Positions 32,537 through 41,855 of a stretch of 64,000 nucleotides of DNA are shown in pieces. The position numbers and the translations under genes are program-made. Below the pieces are notes generated by a model that was not told the origin of the DNA, searched no databases, and saw only the letters and a list, made by a program, of their open reading frames with translations. Source of the DNA: an uncultured Psychroserpens sp. (GTDB lineage Bacteria > Bacteroidota > Bacteroidia > Flavobacteriales > Flavobacteriaceae); contig NZ_CANMVN010000002.1 in NCBI RefSeq assembly GCF_947501425.1, positions 248,001-312,000 of the forward strand, given 5' to 3'. How positions within the stretch are numbered: the stretch's first letter is position 1; every line of letters starts with the position of its first letter.

Positions 32537-32833
32537 ATGATTGATGCTGCTGAATTAACAGACAATGACTTTTTACGCCAATTCGAATTAAAAGTAGACG
32601 GTGAACTTGCCAAAATTGAGTATTCTTTACAAGACAGAAAAATCTTTTTGACAAAACTTATTGTTCCTGATGGAATTTCAAATGATGATTTTGAAGAAGA
32701 ATTCTTGACAATCGTTTTTGAAAATATTGCTGAACGCAATATAAGTGTTGTCCCTACTAGTCCTGAAATTGCGAAATTTATTAGACGACACAGAAAATAT
32801 AAAAAGATGCTACCAGTCGGTATCAGAATATAA
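32537..32833 (+). CDS. Short GNAT-like N-acetyltransferase domain protein
   Basis: A 98-residue stand-alone domain of the short GCN5-related type (YidJ-like, PF14542). Conserved features visible are VDGELAKIEYSL at the start, FLTKLIVPDGIS in the middle, VVPTSPEIAKFIRRHRKYKKM near the end, matching the family's VP.CP.I..FI..H signature. Such proteins are small acyltransferase-like folds lacking the full cofactor site, and their substrate is unknown. The ATG at 32537 is 65 bases after the -7 box. It is convergent with mtaB across a shared terminator. Confidence 0.85.
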   Translation: MIDAAELTDNDFLRQFELKVDGELAKIEYSLQDRKIFLTKLIVPDGISNDDFEEEFLTIVFENIAERNISVVPTSPEIAKFIRRHRKYKKMLPVGIRI

Positions 32834-32836
32834 CTT

Positions 32837-32870
32837 AAAAAAATCCGAAGTTAAAACTTCGGATTTTTTT
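32837..32870. terminator. Bidirectional terminator
   Basis: A 16-base perfect stem (32837-32852 with 32855-32870) with a two-base apparent loop, A-run on one side and T-run on the other, serves the GNAT gene and the convergent mtaB gene. Confidence 0.92.
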
Positions 32871-32877
32871 TATCACT

Positions 32878-34203
32878 TTATATCACTTGCGCTTCAACAA
32901 ATTCAAACCTCACTAGACCATCAGCATCAATTTCTGTAAGTTCTACTTTTTGTAAGGTATTGACAAGTTCAGGATTCCATGGTGCTTTTACTTTTATATA
33001 GTTTTCAGTAAATCCATGAATATAACCCTCTTTGTTTTCACCTTCAAAAAGCACTGTTCGCCTTGTTGACAATTGACTCTCGTAAAAGGCACGACGCTTT
33101 TTAACCGACAAACCTCTAAGCATTTTACTACGTTTGGCTCTTACATTTTTAGGAACAACGCCTGGCATTGATGCAGCAACCGTATTGTCACGTTCTGAAT
33201 AGGTAAACACGTGTAAATAGGAAATATCCAGTTCATTTAAAAAATTATAGGTCTCTAAGAACAGTTCATCAGTTTCACCAGGAAATCCAACAATCACATC
33301 CACACCAATACAAGCATGTGGCATAACTGCCTTTATTTGTTTTACACGATCTACATACAGCTCCTTCATGTAACGACGACGCATTAACTTAAGAAGTTCA
33401 TTGCTCCCACTTTGCAATGGAATGTGAAAATGCGGTACAAATGTTTTGCTGTTAGAGACAAACTCTATTGTTTCATTTTTTAACAGATTGGGTTCTATAG
33501 ACGAGATACGCAAACGCTCAATACCTTCTACATCGTCTAAAGCCTGAACTAATTCATAAAAGGTATGCTCATGTTTTTTGTTTCCAAACTCCCCTTTTCC
33601 GTAGTCACCAATATTAACTCCCGTAAGAACAATTTCCTTGATATTTTTTTTAGAAATCTCTTCAGCATTACGAAGTACATTTTCTAAGGTATCACTTCTG
33701 GAAATTCCTCTAGCCAAAGGAATCGTACAATACGTACATTTATAATCACAACCATCCTGCACTTTCAAAAACGCACGCGTACGATCTCCAAAAGAATAAC
33801 TCCCAACATAGAAATCGGCTTCTTCTATCTCACAACTGTGGACTTCTCCCATATCGTTCTTTGAGAGATCATTGAGGTAATCGGTAATTTTAAATTTTTC
33901 GGTAGCACCAAGTACAAGATCAACACCATCAACATCAGCTAATTCTTGTGGTTTTAATTGCGCATAACACCCAACAGCTGCTACAAAAGCATCTGGATTT
34001 ATCTTTTGCGCTTGCTTAACAATGGATTTAAATCGTTTATCAGCATTTTCGGTAACAGAACAAGTATTAATCACATAAATATCTGCCTTCTCTTTAAAAT
34101 CGACACGCTCAAAGCCTTCCGAAGAGAAATTTCGAGCAATGGTTGATGTCTCAGAAAAGTTTAGCTTACAACCTAAAGTATAAAATGCTACTTTTTTATT
34201 CAT
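32878..34203 (-). CDS. mtaB: tRNA t6A37 methylthiotransferase
   Basis: Radical-SAM enzyme adding a methylthio group to t6A37 of ANN-decoding tRNAs, giving ms2t6A. The 441 residues have the UPF0004 N-terminal domain with three cluster cysteines (GCKLN, NTCSV, GCYAQ), the radical SAM CxxxCxxC within GCDYKCTYC near residues 150-158, and a C-terminal TRAM domain that binds tRNA (about 375-435). TLGCKLNFSE rather than the TYGCQMN of MiaB favours MtaB over MiaB. The gene is divergent from the peptide-binding lipoprotein gene. Confidence 0.93.
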   Translation of the reverse strand: MNKKVAFYTLGCKLNFSETSTIARNFSSEGFERVDFKEKADIYVINTCSVTENADKRFKSIVKQAQKINPDAFVAAVGCYAQLKPQELADVDGVDLVLGATEKFKITDYLNDLSKNDMGEVHSCEIEEADFYVGSYSFGDRTRAFLKVQDGCDYKCTYCTIPLARGISRSDTLENVLRNAEEISKKNIKEIVLTGVNIGDYGKGEFGNKKHEHTFYELVQALDDVEGIERLRISSIEPNLLKNETIEFVSNSKTFVPHFHIPLQSGSNELLKLMRRRYMKELYVDRVKQIKAVMPHACIGVDVIVGFPGETDELFLETYNFLNELDISYLHVFTYSERDNTVAASMPGVVPKNVRAKRSKMLRGLSVKKRRAFYESQLSTRRTVLFEGENKEGYIHGFTENYIKVKAPWNPELVNTLQKVELTEIDADGLVRFEFVEAQVI

Positions 34204-34286
34204 ATATCTGTTTAGAGTTTCTGATAGCTCAGAAATCTATTTATATTTACTTGCGTTCTGAATTAGAGCGAACAAAGTTACAATTA

Positions 34287-35930
34287 ATGAGCAATATGGT
34301 AAAACTAGTGCCTGTAAAATATAGAGGTTTAAAGATATTTTTGAGTGTTTTTGTTGTTTTTACGCTCTTTTCCTGCGGAAATGATGCCAACACCAATAAA
34401 GACCATTTGGTTTTTAGGTATAACGAACACAAAAATATTGGCTCTCTAGATCCAGCGTTCGCAAAAGACAACGCTGATATCTGGGCCACTAATCAATTAT
34501 TTAACGGATTGGTACAAATGGATAAAAATCTAAATGTACAACCTTGCATATCCAAATCCTGGACCATATCTGAAGATGCGCGCTCTTATGCATTTACACT
34601 AAGAAACGATGTAAAGTTCCATCCTCATGAATTATTCGGAAAGGATTCTACACGTTATGTGATTGCAAAAGATTTTGAATATAGTTTTAATCGGTTACTC
34701 GATAAGAAAGTAGCCTCACCAGGACGCTGGACACTTAACAAAGTAGACTCATTTAAAGCGCTTAACGATAGTGTATTTCAAATAAAGCTTAAACAACCAT
34801 TTCCTGCATTCTTAGGTTTACTGACTATGAAATACTGTTCTGTTGTTCCAAAAGAAATTGTAGACTTTTATGGTAACGATTTTCGTTCTCACCCTATTGG
34901 AACAGGTCCCTTTAAATTTAAGCGATGGGAAGAAAATCTAAAGTTAGTTTTCCGAAGAAATGATCGGTATTTTGAAAAGGATAAAACAGGACAAGCACTT
35001 CCCTATCTTGAAGCAGTTGCAATTACATTCTTACCTGATAAGCAAAGTGAGTTTTTACAATTTGCACAAGGCAATATCGATTTTGTATCTGGCTTGGACG
35101 CATCTTACAAAGATGACATACTAACTGCAAGTGGTACCTTAAGAGACAGATACTCTAAAGATGTAAATATGATTCGTGGACCTTACCTTAATACTGAATA
35201 TTTGGCTTTTTACATGGACTCTGAGCTTACCGAAATACAATCTCAAATTCTACGGCAAGCTGTTAACTATGGATTTGACAAGAAAAAAATGATGACCTAT
35301 TTACGTAATGGTATTGGAATACCAGCTTATGGCGGATTTATACCAAAAGGATTACCTGGCTATGATGCATCCATAGGTTTTACATTTCAACCAGAAAAAG
35401 CGAAGCAATTGGTTCAGAGATTTAAAACTGAAACCGGTATTTCTAATCCTGAAATTACCATTACAACCATCAGTAATTATTTAAGTTTTTGTGAATACAT
35501 TCAAAGAGAACTTCAAAAAATTGGGATTAATGTCAATATAGATGTGATTCCTGCAGCTACTTTAAAAGATGCAAAAGCTAATGGAAAGTTAGACCTGTTT
35601 AGAGCAAGTTGGGTTGCCGATTATCCTGATGCAGAGAATTACTTATCATTGTATTCTAGTAAAAATTTTGCGCCTAATGGTCCAAATTATACACATTTCC
35701 GAAGCGAACAATTTGACACATGGTATGAGGAAGCCTTTAGTGTAACAGATACTAAAGCTCGTGAAGCACTTTATACAAAAATGGATAGCTTAGTGATGTC
35801 TAAAACACCTGTTGTTCCATTGTTTTATGACGAAGTGGTTAGGTTTACAAGAAAAAATGTAAGTGGATTAGGCATTAATCCAATTAACTTATTGGATTTA
35901 AAACGTGTAAAGAAATCTAATCCAGAGTAA
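34287..35930 (+). CDS. Oligopeptide ABC-type binding lipoprotein (family 5)
   Basis: Extracytoplasmic solute-binding protein family 5, which captures peptides (or nickel or sugars in relatives). The frame opens at 34143, but the ATG at 34287 gives a proper lipoprotein signal (TLFSC) and 547 residues; the upstream segment overlaps mtaB. Family signals are IGSLDPAFAKDNADIWATNQLF, the AKDFEYSFNRLLD segment and HPIGTGPFKFKRW, typical of DppA/OppA-like proteins. No permease or ATPase gene is adjacent, so it works with transporter parts encoded elsewhere. The last 14 bases overlap the stop of the convergent PD40 gene. Confidence 0.9.
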   Translation: MSNMVKLVPVKYRGLKIFLSVFVVFTLFSCGNDANTNKDHLVFRYNEHKNIGSLDPAFAKDNADIWATNQLFNGLVQMDKNLNVQPCISKSWTISEDARSYAFTLRNDVKFHPHELFGKDSTRYVIAKDFEYSFNRLLDKKVASPGRWTLNKVDSFKALNDSVFQIKLKQPFPAFLGLLTMKYCSVVPKEIVDFYGNDFRSHPIGTGPFKFKRWEENLKLVFRRNDRYFEKDKTGQALPYLEAVAITFLPDKQSEFLQFAQGNIDFVSGLDASYKDDILTASGTLRDRYSKDVNMIRGPYLNTEYLAFYMDSELTEIQSQILRQAVNYGFDKKKMMTYLRNGIGIPAYGGFIPKGLPGYDASIGFTFQPEKAKQLVQRFKTETGISNPEITITTISNYLSFCEYIQRELQKIGINVNIDVIPAATLKDAKANGKLDLFRASWVADYPDAENYLSLYSSKNFAPNGPNYTHFRSEQFDTWYEEAFSVTDTKAREALYTKMDSLVMSKTPVVPLFYDEVVRFTRKNVSGLGINPINLLDLKRVKKSNPE

Positions 35931-36816
35931 AATAATAAATATCATCCTCACCTTTACCTTTTGGTCGTCTTGACGCAAAATAACCTTCGGTCATCTCATC
36001 GTTCAGGATATAGCAAAAATCATCACTTCTACTATTAATTGGTTTTGGTAATAATACTGGTTTTGTCGTTTCCGGATCTCCATTTAAATCATAGCTATAA
36101 ATATCTAATCCACCATATCCTCTAACGCGGTCTGATGCAAAATACAGGACATTATCTTTACTTACAAACGGAAACATATCCTTACGAGGGGAATTTATTG
36201 TTTTCCCTAAATTTTCAACCTCTCCGTATTCACCATTTCCCAAAATCTTTACTTTAAACAAATCGGTTTGACCATGTGCACCATCGGCATTTGAAGTAAA
36301 ATACATTGTGGATCCATCAGGACTTAACACAGCGTGTCCATAATTATAATTTGGCTTACAAAATGGTAAAGCTTCAAAGTTGGTCCAACCTCTTCCTTCA
36401 ATATATTCTCCTCTTTGGATGTTAAGGTTTATGGATTTTACTTTTCGCTTATACGACTTACCACGCTTCATAAAATTAGTAGTGATGTACATGTATTTTC
36501 CGTCGGGACTAAATGCTGCACTTGAAGTGTTGAAAACAAACTTTTCAGATTTGTTGAATTGTTTAGGGTTGATGATTTCACCATCTTCAGTTTTTTCCCC
36601 TTCAAACATGGTAAAAATTAAGCGCTTGTCCTGATCGCGCCTTGCTCTGTTTCTATTATCGAGCATATATGATGTATAATAAACTTTATTGCCTTTATAA
36701 TACACAACACCATATTGGCTCTTGTCATCATTAAGTTTTAGGTTTTTGATCTTGTAGGTTTGGGAAAACCCGAAATTAATTGTCAATACTAAAATGATAC
36801 TACAAACGAACTTCAT
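35917..36816 (-). CDS. PD40/TolB-like beta-propeller periplasmic protein
   Basis: A 299-residue secreted protein with a signal peptide (1-18, to FSQ) and repeated WD40-like PD40 blades: SAAFSPDGKYMYITT, HAVLSPDGSTMYFTSNADG, FPFVSKDNVLYFASDRVRG and CYILNDEMTEGYFASRRPKG. Such propellers often partner OmpA-type or TolC-like proteins. The ATG at 36816 was chosen over 36849 because the signal peptide starts there and the upstream frame would overlap the GlmU-like gene. It lies 17 bases downstream of that gene. The blades include GxDIYSYDL of the PD40 family. There is no OmpA domain. Confidence 0.82.
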   Translation of the reverse strand: MKFVCSIILVLTINFGFSQTYKIKNLKLNDDKSQYGVVYYKGNKVYYTSYMLDNRNRARRDQDKRLIFTMFEGEKTEDGEIINPKQFNKSEKFVFNTSSAAFSPDGKYMYITTNFMKRGKSYKRKVKSINLNIQRGEYIEGRGWTNFEALPFCKPNYNYGHAVLSPDGSTMYFTSNADGAHGQTDLFKVKILGNGEYGEVENLGKTINSPRKDMFPFVSKDNVLYFASDRVRGYGGLDIYSYDLNGDPETTKPVLLPKPINSRSDDFCYILNDEMTEGYFASRRPKGKGEDDIYYFTLD

Positions 36817-36833
36817 GTTTTTATTGTTTAATA

Positions 36834-38009
36834 TTATCCTTTTCTCCATTGTTTTGTGTCTTCAAAGACGTGCTCTAAAATGGCTTTATCTTCTTCGGAA
36901 AAATCAATATTCCTGCGTTTCATTACAACTTGTGCAACTTCAAACGCCTTTTTAGTCAAGTATGTTGTAAATCCGGAGTGTCCTCCCCAGGAAAAACTCG
37001 GCACAAAATTTCTCGGAAATCCGCTTCCGAAGATATTAGCACTTACTCCAACAACTGTACCAGTATTGAACATGGTGTTGATCCCACACTTACTATGATC
37101 TCCCATCATGAGTCCGCAAAACTGCAATCCAGTTCTGGCAAAACCTTGAGTTTCATAATTCCAAAGTCGTACTTCTGCATAGTTATTCTTAAGGTTAGAA
37201 TTATTAGTATCTGCGCCCAGATTACACCATTCACCTAACACCGAATTACCTAGAAATCCATCGTGCCCTTTGTTAGAATACCCAAATATGACAGAATTAT
37301 TGATCTCACCTCCAACTTTACTGTGTGGTCCAACTGTAGTTGGTCCATAAATCTTTGCTGCTAATTTTACAGTGGCATGGTCACATAATGCAAAAGGCCC
37401 TCTAATTACGCTACCTTCCATAATTTCAGCATTTTTACCTATGTAGATAGGTCCAGAGTTTGCATTTAAGGTCACAAATTCCAATTTAGCACCTTCTTCA
37501 ATAAAAATATGCTGAGCACCAAGTATGTTATTTGAATTAGGAATAGGCTGTGAGTTTCTATTGTTAGTAAGCAGCTCAAAATCTGCCTGGATAGCATCTC
37601 CATTTTTAGCAAAAATATCCCAAGTATGTTCTATTTTAATCAACGTATCATCGTATTCAATAGCGTGATATGTTTCAAAATCAATATCGTCCTGGGCTTC
37701 TTTTGCAAAAAAAGCAATAACCTCTTCACCATGAAATACCGCTTGATTTTCTTCAAGGCTTGTTATAAGTTTAACAAGTGATGGATTAGGCAAATAAGAT
37801 GCATTGATCATTACATTCTCATCCAGTTCTACCATTGGGTATTTTTCTGACAAATAATCCTCTGTTATGGTAGTGATGGTATTACCAAGATACTGTTCCC
37901 ATTTTTCTCTTATGGTTAGTATACCTACTCTAATATCGGCTACTGGTCTGGTAAATGTAAATGGCAATAAATTATTGCGCGACGGACCATCAAAAAGGAT
38001 ATAATTCAT
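36834..38009 (-). CDS. GlmU-family sugar nucleotidyltransferase-like protein
   Basis: A 391-residue protein with an N-terminal NTP_transf_4-like domain (MNYILFDGPSRNNLLPFTFTRP) and a left-handed beta-helix from about residue 190 to 340, made of hexapeptide repeats (IYIGKNAEIMEGSVIRGPFALCDHATVKL, TTVGPHSKVGGEINNS). It resembles GlmU in layout but lacks the GlmU-type LAAGxGTRM nucleotide-binding loop, so its true reaction is uncertain. Bacteroidota keep this gene as a single copy beside housekeeping genes. It is cytoplasmic, with no signal peptide. The PD40 gene follows in the same operon. Confidence 0.8.
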   Translation of the reverse strand: MNYILFDGPSRNNLLPFTFTRPVADIRVGILTIREKWEQYLGNTITTITEDYLSEKYPMVELDENVMINASYLPNPSLVKLITSLEENQAVFHGEEVIAFFAKEAQDDIDFETYHAIEYDDTLIKIEHTWDIFAKNGDAIQADFELLTNNRNSQPIPNSNNILGAQHIFIEEGAKLEFVTLNANSGPIYIGKNAEIMEGSVIRGPFALCDHATVKLAAKIYGPTTVGPHSKVGGEINNSVIFGYSNKGHDGFLGNSVLGEWCNLGADTNNSNLKNNYAEVRLWNYETQGFARTGLQFCGLMMGDHSKCGINTMFNTGTVVGVSANIFGSGFPRNFVPSFSWGGHSGFTTYLTKKAFEVAQVVMKRRNIDFSEEDKAILEHVFEDTKQWRKG

Positions 38010-38049
38010 AATCTCAACTAAAGTTAGATGTTAAAAGTAAATCAATTAT

Positions 38050-38088
38050 AGAAAACAAAAAAGCCTCCGAGGAAAATCCTGAAGGCTT
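38050..38088 (-). terminator. Intrinsic terminator of rpmE2
   Basis: Outer arms AAGCCT (38061-38066) and AGGCTT (38083-38088) with additional inner pairing form a hairpin; on the minus strand a T-rich run (TTTTTTGTTTTC) follows. Confidence 0.7.
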
Positions 38089-38110
38089 ATAAAGTATGAT
38101 TAGACTAAGC

Positions 38111-38362
38111 TTACTTTTGAAACTTAGCGTATTTATTTTTGAATTTATCAATACGTCCTGCTGTATCAACTAATTTAGATTTACCAGTATAATATGGGTG
38201 AGATGTTCTAGAAATTTCCAATTTAATTACTGGATACTCAACACCATCAACTTCAATTGTTTCACTAGTCTCAGCAGTAGATTTAGTTAAAAATACGTCA
38301 TCATTAGACATGTCTTTAAATGCTACTAATCTATAATTTTCTGGATGTATTCCTTTTTTCAT
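38111..38362 (-). CDS. rpmE2: 50S ribosomal protein L31 type B
   Basis: The 83-residue protein starts MKKGIHPENYRLVAFKDMSN and ends KFKNKYAKFQK, clear L31. The zinc-binding cysteines of the C+ form are absent, and the SRTSHPYYTGKSKLVDTAGRIDKF segment and length of about 83 identify the type B form. Monocistronic with its own consensus promoter and terminator. In organisms with two L31 forms the B type replaces the zinc form under zinc limitation; no Zur box is visible, and the second copy, if any, is outside this window. Confidence 0.97.
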   Translation of the reverse strand: MKKGIHPENYRLVAFKDMSNDDVFLTKSTAETSETIEVDGVEYPVIKLEISRTSHPYYTGKSKLVDTAGRIDKFKNKYAKFQK

Positions 38363-38400
38363 CTCTTTAATCTTTAAAAATCCTTACTATTTTGGAGGTG

Positions 38401-38430
38401 CAAATTTAAGTAATTTTTGTAAATTACCAA
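38401..38430 (-). promoter_or_regulatory. Consensus promoter of rpmE2
   Basis: On the minus strand TTG (38430-38428), a 19-base spacer and TAAATTTG (38408-38401) match the full -33/-7 consensus, 39 bases before the start codon. Confidence 0.78.
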
Positions 38431-38463
38431 TAATTTATTTCTTTTTTTATTTCTAATTCTATT

Positions 38464-38478
38464 GTAACAAATTGTTAC
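38464..38478. repeat. Perfect 15-base palindrome
   Basis: GTAACAA-A-TTGTTAC is a perfect inverted repeat around one base, between the rpmE2 promoter and the divergent DUF4199 gene. It is a possible operator; no regulator is identifiable. Confidence 0.4.
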
Positions 38479-38523
38479 TATTAGACACTAACTAACATAA
38501 TAACTAAATAATCAACTCAAATT

Positions 38524-39057
38524 ATGGAAAAATCAATTAAATCATCATCAATAAACTATGGTATATATTTAGCCATAGGTCTTGTATTGTATACTGTGTT
38601 ATGTTATGCTTTTAATGTAGAACTGGTGGTCAACTTTTGGATAAACATCCTTGTTGTTCCGTTAGCAATCATAACAATTGGTGTTATTTCAAGTGCAAAA
38701 GCAAGAAGCTTACTCGGTGGCTTCATGTCCTTTAAACAGGCCTTTATGACTTATTTTATTCCAATTGTATTGGGAGTATTAATTAATACTGTAGTGGTGG
38801 TGGTTCTCTATAATTATATTGATCCTGATACTGCCGACTATGTAAAAGAACTTGTGATAAATCAAACTAGAGACTTCATGGAAGGTTTTGGTGCTCCACA
38901 AGCTCAAATCAATGAGTCATTGGCTGAAATTGAGAGCCAGAACATCTTTTCACCTGGTATGCAATTAAGATCACTAGCACAAGGACTTATCTTCTTTACT
39001 GTTATTGGTTTAATCGTTGCTTTAATCATGAAGAAAAAAGACCCTAATCAAGCTTAA
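38524..39057 (+). CDS. DUF4199 membrane protein
   Basis: A 177-residue inner-membrane protein of DUF4199, a Bacteroidota family of unknown function. It has four transmembrane segments (about 12-31, 37-55, 75-98 and 150-170) with a loop of about 50 residues between the third and fourth (DPDTADYVKELVINQTRDFMEGFG). The conserved FMSFKQAFMTYF that follows the second helix is visible. It precedes a glycosyltransferase gene by 43 bases and often sits beside that gene in related genomes, from general knowledge. No enzymatic motif. Confidence 0.85.
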   Translation: MEKSIKSSSINYGIYLAIGLVLYTVLCYAFNVELVVNFWINILVVPLAIITIGVISSAKARSLLGGFMSFKQAFMTYFIPIVLGVLINTVVVVVLYNYIDPDTADYVKELVINQTRDFMEGFGAPQAQINESLAEIESQNIFSPGMQLRSLAQGLIFFTVIGLIVALIMKKKDPNQA

Positions 39058-39067
39058 ATAAAATCCC

Positions 39068-39075
39068 TATTTTTG
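39068..39075 (+). promoter_or_regulatory. -7 promoter box of the glycosyltransferase gene
   Basis: TATTTTTG matches TAnnTTTG and is 25 bases upstream of the ATG; no -33 TTG at the right spacing. Confidence 0.45.
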
Positions 39076-39100
39076 AACTTTAAACATTCAAAATCACTAG

Positions 39101-40048
39101 ATGAATATATCAGTAGTCATACCACTACTTAACGAACAAGAATCATTAACAGAATTACACGATTGGATTGCTAATGTCATGCAATCCAATCGTTTTTCGT
39201 ATGAAATCATTTTTATTGATGATGGTAGTACAGATGAGTCTTGGGCAACAATTATGCAGTTATCCCAAAAAGATGCAAGTGTTAAAGGGATTCGATTTTT
39301 AAAGAACTTCGGAAAATCTCAAGCATTACACGCTGGCTTTGCAAAAGCCGAAGGCGATGTAGTTATCACTATGGATGCTGACCTTCAAGATAATCCAGAG
39401 GAAATCCCTGAACTCTACAACATGATTGTTGTTGATAAATTTGATCTGGTATCTGGTTGGAAAAAAAAGCGATACGACTCTGTTATTGCTAAAAATCTTC
39501 CTTCTAAATTATTTAATTGGGCTGCACGACGAACTTCTGGTGTTAAACTAAATGATTTTAATTGTGGTCTAAAAGCTTACAACAAGACTGTTGTAAAGAA
39601 CATAGATGTTAATGGTGAAATGCATCGCTATATTCCTGTATTAGCTAAGAATGCTGGTTTTAAAAATATAGGTGAGAAAGTGGTGAAACATCAAGCTAGA
39701 AAATATGGTGAAACAAAATTTGGAATGGATCGTTTTATCAATGGCTTTTTAGACCTTATCACTATATGGTTTTTATCACGCTTTGGTAAACGTCCAATGC
39801 ATCTATTTGGTGCTTTAGGTGTTATTATGTTTGGTATTGGATTTCTTTTTGCGCTTTATTTAGGTATTGATAAACTGTTTCTCAATCCTACAGGACGACT
39901 TATCACTGACAGGCCACAATTTTATTTGGCATTAGCCACCATGATCTTAGGGTCTCAATTTTTTATCGCTGGGTTTCTAGGGGAATTGATCTTACGTTCT
40001 AAAAGAGATAAAAGCCGTTACCTAATAAAACAGGAGCTTAATTTCTAA
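39101..40048 (+). CDS. Family 2 glycosyltransferase with C-terminal membrane helices
   Basis: A 315-residue GT2 protein of the dolichol-phosphate mannosyltransferase or polyprenyl-phosphate sugar transferase type (ArnC-like). It carries VVIPLLNEQESL, the DXD-like FIDDGSTDESW near residue 40, VITMDADLQDNPEEIP near residue 85 (metal and donor site), and a C-terminal region with two transmembrane helices (about 230-258 and 272-298). It probably moves a sugar from a nucleotide donor to undecaprenyl phosphate at the inner membrane. It follows DUF4199; the acceptor and sugar cannot be read. Confidence 0.88.
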   Translation: MNISVVIPLLNEQESLTELHDWIANVMQSNRFSYEIIFIDDGSTDESWATIMQLSQKDASVKGIRFLKNFGKSQALHAGFAKAEGDVVITMDADLQDNPEEIPELYNMIVVDKFDLVSGWKKKRYDSVIAKNLPSKLFNWAARRTSGVKLNDFNCGLKAYNKTVVKNIDVNGEMHRYIPVLAKNAGFKNIGEKVVKHQARKYGETKFGMDRFINGFLDLITIWFLSRFGKRPMHLFGALGVIMFGIGFLFALYLGIDKLFLNPTGRLITDRPQFYLALATMILGSQFFIAGFLGELILRSKRDKSRYLIKQELNF

Positions 40049-40099
40049 CATTGTCATCGAATTAACGATATCTTATTCATTCAAAATTATTGAATTACG

Positions 40100-40107
40100 T
40101 ACTTTTG
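40100..40107 (+). promoter_or_regulatory. -7 promoter box of the phosphosugar mutase gene
   Basis: TACTTTTG matches TAnnTTTG and lies 18 bases upstream of the ATG at 40125. Confidence 0.5.
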
Positions 40108-40124
40108 TAGCATAATTATTACAC

Positions 40125-41852
40125 ATGAAACATATTGAACCGCAACTACTAGAACGCGTTAATACATGGTTAACGCCAACTTTTGATCAAGAGACTCAAA
40201 ACTACATAAAAGACCTCATTGCAAATAACCCAACCGAACTCAAGGAAAGTTTTTATAAAGACCTTGAATTTGGCACAGGCGGAATGCGAGGCATCATGGG
40301 AATTGGTACCAATCGTATCAACAAATTTACTCTTGGTAAAAATACTCAGGGATTAAGCAATTATTTGCATCAACAATTTCCTTCGGAAACTTTAAAAGTA
40401 GCTATTGCTTACGATTGCAGACACAACAGTCAAACGTTGGCAAAACTTGTGGCTGATGTGTTTTCGGCTAATGGAATTCACGTTTACCTCTTTGAAGATC
40501 TACGCCCTACTCCAGAGCTATCATTTGCTTTAAAGCATTTGAATTGCCATTGCGGAATTGTATTAACTGCATCTCATAATCCACCTGAATATAACGGCTA
40601 TAAGGTGTATTGGCAAGATGGCGGACAACTTGTTCCTCCTCAAGATGCAGAAATCATTGCTGAGATCAATAGTTTGGATTATTCAGAAATAAAATTTGAA
40701 GCAAACGAAGCTAATATCAATTATATTGGTTCGGCTGTTGATGACGTATTTATTAATAATTCCATTGAAAATGGTAGCTTTAACACTTCAGATGAAGCGA
40801 AACAAAACTTAAATATTGTTTTTACTTCTTTACATGGAACCTCAATAACAGCTATTCCTGAAACTTTAAAACGTGCTGGTTACACAAACGTAAATATTGT
40901 TGAGGAACAGCGTGAACCTAATGGTGATTTCCCAACAGTTAAATCACCAAATCCTGAAGAACCGGAAGCACTTAAAATGGCGATGGAACTAGCAGAAAAA
41001 GTTAATGGTGATATTGTTATTGGAACAGATCCTGATTGTGATCGCTTAGGTGTTGTAGTTAGGAATTTAGAGAACGAATTGGTCATATTAAATGGAAATC
41101 AAACCATGATCCTTATGACTAATTTCCTTTTAAAACAATGGGAAACTTCCAATAAATTAAATGGAAATCAATTTGTAGGTTCTACTATTGTGTCTACACC
41201 TATGATGTCAGTATTGGCAAACGCTTACAATGTAGAATGCAAAATTGGACTAACTGGTTTTAAATGGATTGCTAAAATGATCAAAGACTTCCCTGCTCTA
41301 GATTTTATTGGTGGTGGTGAAGAGAGTTTTGGCTTCATGGTAGGTGACTTTGTTAGAGATAAAGACGCCGTAACCTCTACGCTTCTAGCTTGTGAAATTG
41401 CTGCTCAGGCAAAAGCAAAAGGAATTAGTATGTATGAGGAACTCATTGAATTATATATCACACACGGATTTTTTAAAGAGCGTTTAGTATCCTTAACTAA
41501 AAAGGGCATTGAAGGCGCACAGGAAATTAAACAAATGATGATTGATGCACGTAAAAACCCTCTTGAAAAGGTAAACGGATCGAAAGTAATTAGAATTGAA
41601 GATTATCAATTATCTACTGTAAAAGATCTTCTAACCAATGAAGAATCAACAATTGACATTCCAAAATCTAATGTTTTAATCTATTATACCGAAGATGGAA
41701 GCAAAATAGCATTACGACCAAGTGGTACAGAACCTAAAATAAAATTCTATATCAGTGTAAATACATCTTTAGACAATGTGGCAGCATTTAAAGCTACGGA
41801 ACAAAAATTGGAAGCACGTATCGATGACATCTTAAAAGATATGAATCTCTAG
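40125..41852 (+). CDS. Phosphohexose mutase (phosphoglucomutase/phosphomannomutase)
   Basis: Interconverts sugar 1- and 6-phosphates in the cytoplasm, feeding nucleotide-sugar synthesis. The 575 residues have all four loops of the alpha-D-phosphohexomutase family: the active serine in [11 protein letters not shown] near residue 148, metal-binding [10 protein letters not shown] near 300, sugar-binding GGGEESFGF near 395 and phosphate-binding [12 protein letters not shown] near 532. Length (about 570) matches the PgcA-type phosphoglucomutases of Bacteroidota and Firmicutes rather than the 450-residue ManB. An exporter gene follows three bases downstream, so the two are cotranscribed. Confidence 0.93.
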   Translation: MKHIEPQLLERVNTWLTPTFDQETQNYIKDLIANNPTELKESFYKDLEFGTGGMRGIMGIGTNRINKFTLGKNTQGLSNYLHQQFPSETLKVAIAYDCRHNSQTLAKLVADVFSANGIHVYLFEDLRPTPELSFALKHLNCHCGIVLTASHNPPEYNGYKVYWQDGGQLVPPQDAEIIAEINSLDYSEIKFEANEANINYIGSAVDDVFINNSIENGSFNTSDEAKQNLNIVFTSLHGTSITAIPETLKRAGYTNVNIVEEQREPNGDFPTVKSPNPEEPEALKMAMELAEKVNGDIVIGTDPDCDRLGVVVRNLENELVILNGNQTMILMTNFLLKQWETSNKLNGNQFVGSTIVSTPMMSVLANAYNVECKIGLTGFKWIAKMIKDFPALDFIGGGEESFGFMVGDFVRDKDAVTSTLLACEIAAQAKAKGISMYEELIELYITHGFFKERLVSLTKKGIEGAQEIKQMMIDARKNPLEKVNGSKVIRIEDYQLSTVKDLLTNEESTIDIPKSNVLIYYTEDGSKIALRPSGTEPKIKFYISVNTSLDNVAAFKATEQKLEARIDDILKDMNL

Positions 41853-41855
41853 TCA

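Noticed and set aside
34143-34286. 48-codon upstream extension of the peptide-binding lipoprotein
   Set aside because: It overlaps mtaB and would place the lipobox far from the N-terminus.
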